In this document: in pieces, positions 30,956 to 35,036 of the stretch
Numbering within the stretch: position 1 is the first letter of the stretch
Layout of the letters: each line of letters begins with the position of its first letter
NCBI GenBank assembly: GCA_965370435.1
Contig: CBDUUP010000006.1
Coordinates: forward strand, 1-35,036
Reading direction: 5' to 3'
Source: CBDUUP01 sp965370435
GTDB lineage: Bacteria > Chloroflexota > Anaerolineae > Anaerolineales > UBA11579
DNA: 35,036 nucleotides
Notes under the pieces: generated by a model
What the model was told of the DNA's origin: nothing
Seen by the model: only the letters and a program-made list of their open reading frames with translations
Database searches by the model: none
Translations under genes and position numbers: made by a program

Positions 30956-32002
30956 TCACATTTCCTTAACATCCACCACTACACCCCTTCGCAACCGACC
31001 CCAGAGATGATCGCGATAGAAGCCCCGCAACAGGTTTGGCAAAATGAAGTCATCGTAGGCGGGAGTCTCGGCCCAAATTCGGTTGACCATGAAGTCTACG
31101 TCGGTCCGCAGGCCCCGGGTGTCGAAGAGCAAACCGACTGATGGATTGCCTGCCCGCACCTCGGCCAGGAGATCGCGCTCAATCCCTTCCGCAGAATGGG
31201 GAAAAGAAAATGGAACTTGCTCCTTCCCGATCAGCCGGGCCACGATATCGCAGGAACCGGCGATTTCGGAGATAATCTCCTCCTCCGGCAGCAAGCCCAG
31301 CTTGCGGTGGGTCTGGCTGTGCGCGCCGATGGTGAATCCCTCCGCCTGCATCTGGTTGATCTCTTCCGAGGTCATATATGGCCGTTCATCCGCCAAAAAT
31401 CGGGCCACGTCCACTCCCAGAATGGCGCAAGCCTTTTCGATCAGGTCGTCATCTGCATACCGAAGACCCTTTATCCAGGCCGCAAAGCCTTCTAACCCCG
31501 TGAGCGTTAAACCCAATTTGACATTCAACCGCCCGAAAATCTCCCCTCGCTCCCCTTCCCCCATCGCCTTTGCGCGTTCAATGCACAGTGAAACTTTGTT
31601 TCGATAGAACAACGCGCCATTATCCACGAAATCGGTGGTGACGAAGAAAGTGCAGGGGATTTGATGCTTTAGCAGCAGAGGCCGCACGACCGTAAAACAC
31701 TCCCGGTAGCCGTCGTCAAAGGAGAGCAGCATGGCTCTGGGCGGCATCTGGTCTCCCGCTGCTTGCAGGGAGAGATAGTCTTCATAGGACAGCATCCGGT
31801 AGCGCTTCTTCAAATAAACCAACGCCGCCTCAAACGCCGCCACCGGAACAGGCGGGTAGAGATGTTTCATGTGGGCCGCCGGTTCATCCGAGACCATGTG
31901 ATAGAACAATCCCAATACCTCCCGCCTCACCAGATAGGGAAATACTCCCAGCGGGATGGCTCGAAGGACAAATTGAAATATTTTGCTCAATATCGATTTC
32001 AT
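30956..32002 (-). CDS. Polysaccharide deacetylase (NodB homology domain)
   Basis: Members of this family remove N- or O-acetyl groups from polysaccharides with a metal ion. MLLSFDDGYREC (motif 1, D96-D97) and GAHSQTHRKL (motif 2, HSxTH, near residue 230) provide the metal ligands and base. There is no clear cleaved signal peptide, only a hydrophobic N-terminal segment (IFQFVLRAIPLGVFPYLV) that may be membrane-bound. 348 residues. Its neighbour is a GNAT-like protein, so the pair may edit acyl groups on an extracellular polysaccharide or glycolipid. The start has no clear ribosome-binding site. Confidence 0.88.
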   Translation of the reverse strand: MKSILSKIFQFVLRAIPLGVFPYLVRREVLGLFYHMVSDEPAAHMKHLYPPVPVAAFEAALVYLKKRYRMLSYEDYLSLQAAGDQMPPRAMLLSFDDGYRECFTVVRPLLLKHQIPCTFFVTTDFVDNGALFYRNKVSLCIERAKAMGEGERGEIFGRLNVKLGLTLTGLEGFAAWIKGLRYADDDLIEKACAILGVDVARFLADERPYMTSEEINQMQAEGFTIGAHSQTHRKLGLLPEEEIISEIAGSCDIVARLIGKEQVPFSFPHSAEGIERDLLAEVRAGNPSVGLLFDTRGLRTDVDFMVNRIWAETPAYDDFILPNLLRGFYRDHLWGRLRRGVVVDVKEM

Positions 32003-32008
32003 GGGTAT

Positions 32009-32077
32009 TGGTCTAAGTGGTCTAAGTTGTCTGAGTGGTCTTTAGTGGTCTGAATACTTGGACTACTTAGACTAACT
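32009..32077. repeat. 9-nt tandem repeat with inverted copies
   Basis: Five consecutive units, TGGTCTAAG, TGGTCTAAG, TTGTCTGAG, TGGTCTTTAG and TGGTCTGAA, cover 32009-32054. An inverted degenerate pair (32057-32077) then follows and runs into the stop codon of the GNAT-like gene. The unit resembles the copies at 2585-2653. Confidence 0.85.
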
Positions 32078-33265
32078 AAAAGCCATGTCGCCGTCGCACA
32101 GATCCAGTTCAATCTCCTGCCAGTGGCGGCCCAGGGAACTTTCCGCTGATCGGGGATGGCATTGGTAATGACGCTGCTTTGTCACAAGCAGCAGCCTGCC
32201 CAGGAGACTCCCCTGGAGCAGCGCAGCCAGATGGGCGGGCAGCTCGATGGTATCGGCCCGAAATTGGCGGCCCAGCTTCAACGCCAGCGCCAACACCACT
32301 TCCTTGTCAATATCCGCAAAGAAATGGTGGTCCAGCGTCCGGAGTAAAGTTTCTCCATCCCTTCTAGACATGGAGAACACCGCGTACCCCAGGTACGTTT
32401 CGCCATCCGAGGAATAAATCTCCAGGGCGATCTGCCTGAACCGGTCGCGCACGTCGCTGAAATAATAGTCCATTTCAGCGGTCTGCGACTCTCCCGGCTC
32501 GGCCACCCAGGGATATTTCAGCATCCAGTTGACCACCTCCGGCCCGCGATAGAAAGCCACCGGCGGCAAGCTGGCGTGATGTTCGGGTGTATCTTCTCGC
32601 AGTTGATCCACCTCTTTATATGAAATATCCGCCAGCCGCCCCCTCTGAGACCCTCCCAGCAGCCGGTAGAAGATAGGCCGGGTCAGCGGCGCGATGATGC
32701 GTCTAAAGGCGCGGGCAATGGGCCGGTAAATCTTGAATTTTCGGCCCAGCAGAGTGAACCCCCTGCGGATCAACCGCAGCGCCCAGGTGATGGGATTGAG
32801 ACGATGCGCGCCGGTCATATCCAGCCGGAAATAGGTCAGCGGCTCGAAATCGTGGAAGCCAAACCGCCTGCTGACCAGCCGGGCCGGGTAGCTGCCCACG
32901 ATCATGAATTCGTAGTCAATCTTCAACGCCTCCCGCATCAACCCCGCCCCTACTTTCAGACCTCGCACCGCGCTCGATACGTTCCAGGTGGTGAACCAAT
33001 GCACCTTGGAAAGCTGCTCCCCATGATTGAGCATGATGGGCATAATGCCGAAATAGCCTGCCACCTCCTCCCCCGCATAAGCCACCATCAATCCAACGTC
33101 CTCATCATCCGCGCAGGGATTATGGGCGTGGGCGACCGCTCGCTGCATGGTGATGGGGATGAACTGGCCGGGTACCGCGTTTGCCAACACCTTCTCCGCA
33201 AACTCCGGCAGGTCTTTGACTTTTACCCGCTCGTAGCGGATGTCTTCAGGGGTGAGTTGGTTCAT
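32072..33265 (-). CDS. GNAT-like N-acyltransferase, envelope polysaccharide context
   Basis: The N-terminal half has a GNAT-type pattern: VGLMVAYAGEEVAGYFGIMPI, then WNVSSAVRGLKVGAGLMREAL, which resembles the acyl-CoA pyrophosphate-binding motif A, then FGFHDFEPLTYFRLDM. A basic, partly hydrophobic linker (residues 165-205) may contact the membrane. The C-terminal half may be a second, degenerate acyltransferase unit. I cannot name a substrate. It is upstream of the deacetylase and downstream of the fructosamine-kinase-like gene. I chose the ATG at 33265; the frame also opens with a TTG at 33289 directly after the upstream stop. Neither start has a good ribosome-binding site. Confidence 0.7.
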   Translation of the reverse strand: MNQLTPEDIRYERVKVKDLPEFAEKVLANAVPGQFIPITMQRAVAHAHNPCADDEDVGLMVAYAGEEVAGYFGIMPIMLNHGEQLSKVHWFTTWNVSSAVRGLKVGAGLMREALKIDYEFMIVGSYPARLVSRRFGFHDFEPLTYFRLDMTGAHRLNPITWALRLIRRGFTLLGRKFKIYRPIARAFRRIIAPLTRPIFYRLLGGSQRGRLADISYKEVDQLREDTPEHHASLPPVAFYRGPEVVNWMLKYPWVAEPGESQTAEMDYYFSDVRDRFRQIALEIYSSDGETYLGYAVFSMSRRDGETLLRTLDHHFFADIDKEVVLALALKLGRQFRADTIELPAHLAALLQGSLLGRLLLVTKQRHYQCHPRSAESSLGRHWQEIELDLCDGDMAFS

Positions 33266-33289
33266 AACATTGGTCAAAACACTTTGCAA

Positions 33290-34141
33290 TTATCCAAATC
33301 GTCTCAAAATCGTTTGCACCTGTCCCAGGTAACCCCGCCCGAACAGGTTGAGGTGGTTGAGTAGGTGATAGAGATTATAAATGGAATATCTCTCCTGGTA
33401 GCCTTCATCTAAAGGACGCACCTCCTCATAAGCCCGATAAAACGCCTCCGAGAACGCTCCGAAGAGCGTCGTCATCGCCAACTCGGCCTCCGCCCAGCCA
33501 TAATGGGTTGCGGGGTCAATGATGGCGGGCGCGCCATCCGCATCCGTGGTGGCATTACCGCTCCACAGGTCGCCGTGGCTGAGGGAGGCGGGCTGCTCCG
33601 GGACCAATTCCGACAAACGTGAGGCCAAACTCTCGACACGCGCCAAATCTTTCTTATCCAACAATCCCCGCTCCCGCGCCAGCCGGGCCTGATAGCCCAG
33701 CCGGTGTTGAGCAAAGAATTCATAGCCATCAACCGTCCAGTTGTTGGACTGGGGCGTGCTCCCGATATAGTTGTCCTGGTCGAAGCCAAATTGAGGGTTG
33801 GTATGGTTGTGCAGGGCCGCCAACTGTCTGCCAAAAGTCGGCCAGTAGTCCGCCGCGCGGGAGGCTGGCGACAGGTCTTCCATCAAGAGGAAATCCGCCC
33901 CGTGCAGGTACGCCTCCGGGACCCGCGGCCCATCCTCCACCCGCAAAGCATTCAGCCCCTCCACCTCACGAGCGAACATGTCGGACGGCGCGGAGCGGTT
34001 GGTCTTCAGGAATAAGGTCTGGCTGGAGTCGGTCTCCAGGCGCATCCCGTTGTTGATGCACCCGCCCCCCACCGGACGCGTCGCCGTGATCGTCCCATAA
34101 CCTTGCGCCTCGCACCATGCTTGTACTGCTTCAGGGATCAA
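33290..34141 (-). CDS. Fructosamine kinase family protein
   Basis: Family members phosphorylate sugars attached to amines (fructosamines, ribulosamines), which destabilises glycation products. The protein-kinase-like fold shows VGGGCINNGMRLE (nucleotide loop), LFLKTN with the ATP-binding Lys, LSHGDLWSGN (catalytic loop, Asp acting as base) and AIIDPATHYGWAEAELAMT (metal-binding Asp). 283 residues is normal. The start appears to be TTG at 34141, 6 nt after the phosphatase stop, since no ATG fits and the family N-terminus is otherwise complete. Pairing with a low-molecular-weight phosphatase is seen in other bacteria, suggesting a joint protein-repair role. Confidence 0.9.
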   Translation of the reverse strand: MIPEAVQAWCEAQGYGTITATRPVGGGCINNGMRLETDSSQTLFLKTNRSAPSDMFAREVEGLNALRVEDGPRVPEAYLHGADFLLMEDLSPASRAADYWPTFGRQLAALHNHTNPQFGFDQDNYIGSTPQSNNWTVDGYEFFAQHRLGYQARLARERGLLDKKDLARVESLASRLSELVPEQPASLSHGDLWSGNATTDADGAPAIIDPATHYGWAEAELAMTTLFGAFSEAFYRAYEEVRPLDEGYQERYSIYNLYHLLNHLNLFGRGYLGQVQTILRRFG

Positions 34142-34147
34142 GGGGAA

Positions 34148-34633
34148 TTAAACCTCACCGCGCTCCAACGCTTCCAGCAGACCCCGGCAGGAACGCTCCA
34201 CGATGCCGTAGACTTCCTCAAAGCCGCCGATGCCGCCGTAATACGGGTCGGGGACCGGGGCAGTCGGGCCGCCCATTGAATCGAACTCCCGCATCATGCG
34301 GACTTTGGCCTGCCGCTCCGGCGAGCTGGTTAAATGAAGCAAGTTCTCCCGGTTGTCGGAGTCCATGGCGATGACCAGATCAAACTGGTCGAAGTCCCCC
34401 CGCTCAAACTGCTTGGCGCGGCCGGTGTATTCCAATCCGTTCTGAGCCGCCACCCGCCGCATCCGCCGGTCAGGCGAATCGCCAACATGATAGGCCGAGG
34501 TCCCCGCCGAATCCACCAGATACTTCTCCCCCAACCCGGCCTCCTCGGCCAGATGGCGGAACATATGCTCCGCCAACGGACTGCGGACGATGTTGCCAAG
34601 ACAGACGAACATGATGCGGATTGGTTCGGACAA
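34148..34633 (-). CDS. Low-molecular-weight protein-tyrosine phosphatase
   Basis: The active-site loop V-C11-L-G-N-I-V-R17-S matches CX5R(S/T), and the general-acid Asp is in PVPDPYYGG near residue 127. 161 residues is normal. These enzymes dephosphorylate tyrosines, often on bacterial tyrosine kinases controlling capsule or exopolysaccharide; here the downstream deacetylase and GNAT genes fit such a role, though no kinase is in the window. The TTG start at 34633 has AAGGAG 7 nt upstream, which outweighs the weaker codon. It is the first gene of a minus-strand unit with a near-consensus promoter at 34666-34694. Confidence 0.94.
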   Translation of the reverse strand: MSEPIRIMFVCLGNIVRSPLAEHMFRHLAEEAGLGEKYLVDSAGTSAYHVGDSPDRRMRRVAAQNGLEYTGRAKQFERGDFDQFDLVIAMDSDNRENLLHLTSSPERQAKVRMMREFDSMGGPTAPVPDPYYGGIGGFEEVYGIVERSCRGLLEALERGEV

Positions 34634-34665
34634 GAGATTGCTCCTTTGGGTAATGATGTGAGGGC

Positions 34666-34694
34666 ATTATAGAGGGAAGTGGAGTGAAAGTCAA
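34666..34694 (-). promoter_or_regulatory. Near-consensus sigma-70 promoter of the phosphatase unit
   Basis: TTGACT (34694-34689), 17 nt, TATAAT (34671-34666) on the minus strand. It is the closest match to consensus in the window. Confidence 0.75.
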
Positions 34695-34711
34695 CGATGA
34701 TAGACTAATAC

Positions 34712-34740
34712 TTGTAAATGGAAATTCAAGATGCTATAAT
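34712..34740 (+). promoter_or_regulatory. Sigma-70 promoter of the AT-rich edge gene
   Basis: TTGTAA (34712-34717), 17 nt, TATAAT (34735-34740). Its -35 lies 17 nt from the -35 of the divergent phosphatase promoter. It rules out the upstream in-frame ATG at 34684 as the real start. Confidence 0.65.
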
Positions 34741-34773
34741 CATACATATGTAAACGTGTTGGGCGTTAATATC

Positions 34774-35036
34774 ATGCCAATAATTAGACCCAGATTAAAC
34801 GATTACTTCAATTTACCATTCACACAAGAAGAGGTATCTTTTGCGATTCCATTTTTAGACGAGGATATTCCTCTATATTTAGATCCCTTTCTATTGTGGA
34901 AATCTCCATCTCAACAGGATAACGCGTTACACACTGCCATCACTAATTCATTCAATCACTTGGGATTTTTATTGAAAAAAGGAAATTAAACCGAAGCTCT
35001 TGAAATTTTAATTAAGTCATCAGAATGTCACGAAGT
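34774..35036 (+). pseudogene. AT-rich gene of unknown function with premature in-frame stop, continues past window
   Basis: From ATG 34774 the protein begins MPIIRPRLNDYFNLPF and is rich in acidic and aromatic residues (FAIPFLDEDIPLYLDPFLLW). After 71 codons the frame meets TAA at 34987-34989, yet the same frame stays open and protein-like to the window end (TEALEILIKSSECHE). This suggests a nonsense mutation or sequencing error within a longer gene. I recall similar openings in an uncharacterised bacterial family but cannot name it. Base composition is clearly more AT-rich than the rest of the window, a sign of recent transfer. No good ribosome-binding site is visible. Confidence 0.55.

Noticed and set aside
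32009..32054. CRISPR array
   Set aside because: The units are 9-10 nt in direct contact with no spacers between them, and no cas gene is nearby.
34684..34773. Longer N-terminus of the AT-rich edge gene from the ATG at 34684
   Set aside because: That start lies upstream of the gene's own -35/-10 elements, and the extra residues do not look like part of the protein.

Overview
The window is high-GC, gene-dense bacterial chromosome, apart from an AT-rich right edge. The best guess for the host is a Chloroflexota bacterium of the Anaerolineae type, probably from a metagenome. This rests on a dcw (division/cell wall) cluster running from mraZ to ftsZ, a B12-dependent ribonucleotide reductase next to nrdR, a secreted DUF5666-repeat protein, and an exported protein with a Pro/Thr-rich tail. 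It is inference from gene content; no marker gene fixes the taxonomy.

Layout. (1) 1-2504, minus strand: lactate-utilisation genes, lutA followed by a lutB-lutC fusion that leaves the window. Divergent from them is an SDR oxidoreductase (2680-3471, plus) whose catalytic Tyr and Lys are replaced. (2) 3531-5894: a duplicated eight-helix membrane protein (plus), a terminator, and a secreted four-repeat DUF5666 protein (minus). (3) 6079-10127, minus: a dNTP-supply unit reading nrdR, nrdJ, deoxynucleoside kinase, with a clear promoter in front of nrdR. (4) 10137-10320: a gene-free, strongly structured stretch ending in a plus-oriented terminator-like hairpin, a candidate non-coding RNA. (5) 10351-27910, minus: one 17-gene cluster reading mraZ, rsmH, ftsL, ftsI, murF, mraY, murD, ftsW, murG, cvpA-like, murC, a 57-residue small gene, murB, ddl, ftsQ, ftsA, ftsZ. 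It starts at a promoter whose initiation region carries four 10-bp-spaced MraZ-type boxes. murE is missing. (6) 28070-29101, plus: a cysteine-synthase-like gene. (7) 29185-34694, minus: low-molecular-weight phosphotyrosine phosphatase, fructosamine-kinase-like protein, GNAT-like protein, polysaccharide deacetylase and an SLT-domain protein, which looks like an envelope or extracellular-polysaccharide unit. (8) 34712-35036, plus: an AT-rich gene with its own promoter and an in-frame premature stop.

The dcw genes are tightly coupled. Several junctions overlap (ATGA, TAATG, 8 nt), and murG begins 86 nt inside ftsW. Together they cover the cytoplasmic UDP-MurNAc-peptide steps except MurE, lipid I/II synthesis (MraY, MurG), septal polymerisation and cross-linking (FtsW, FtsI), and the FtsZ/FtsA/FtsQ/FtsL core.

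Many of the few non-coding gaps hold short-period or palindromic repeats of at least four sequence types. One palindromic type recurs at three separate loci. These spacers, the candidate RNA beside ftsZ, the coupled 57-residue gene and the altered MurG and MraY motifs are the items most worth a second look. I found no CRISPR array, IS element, tRNA or rRNA.
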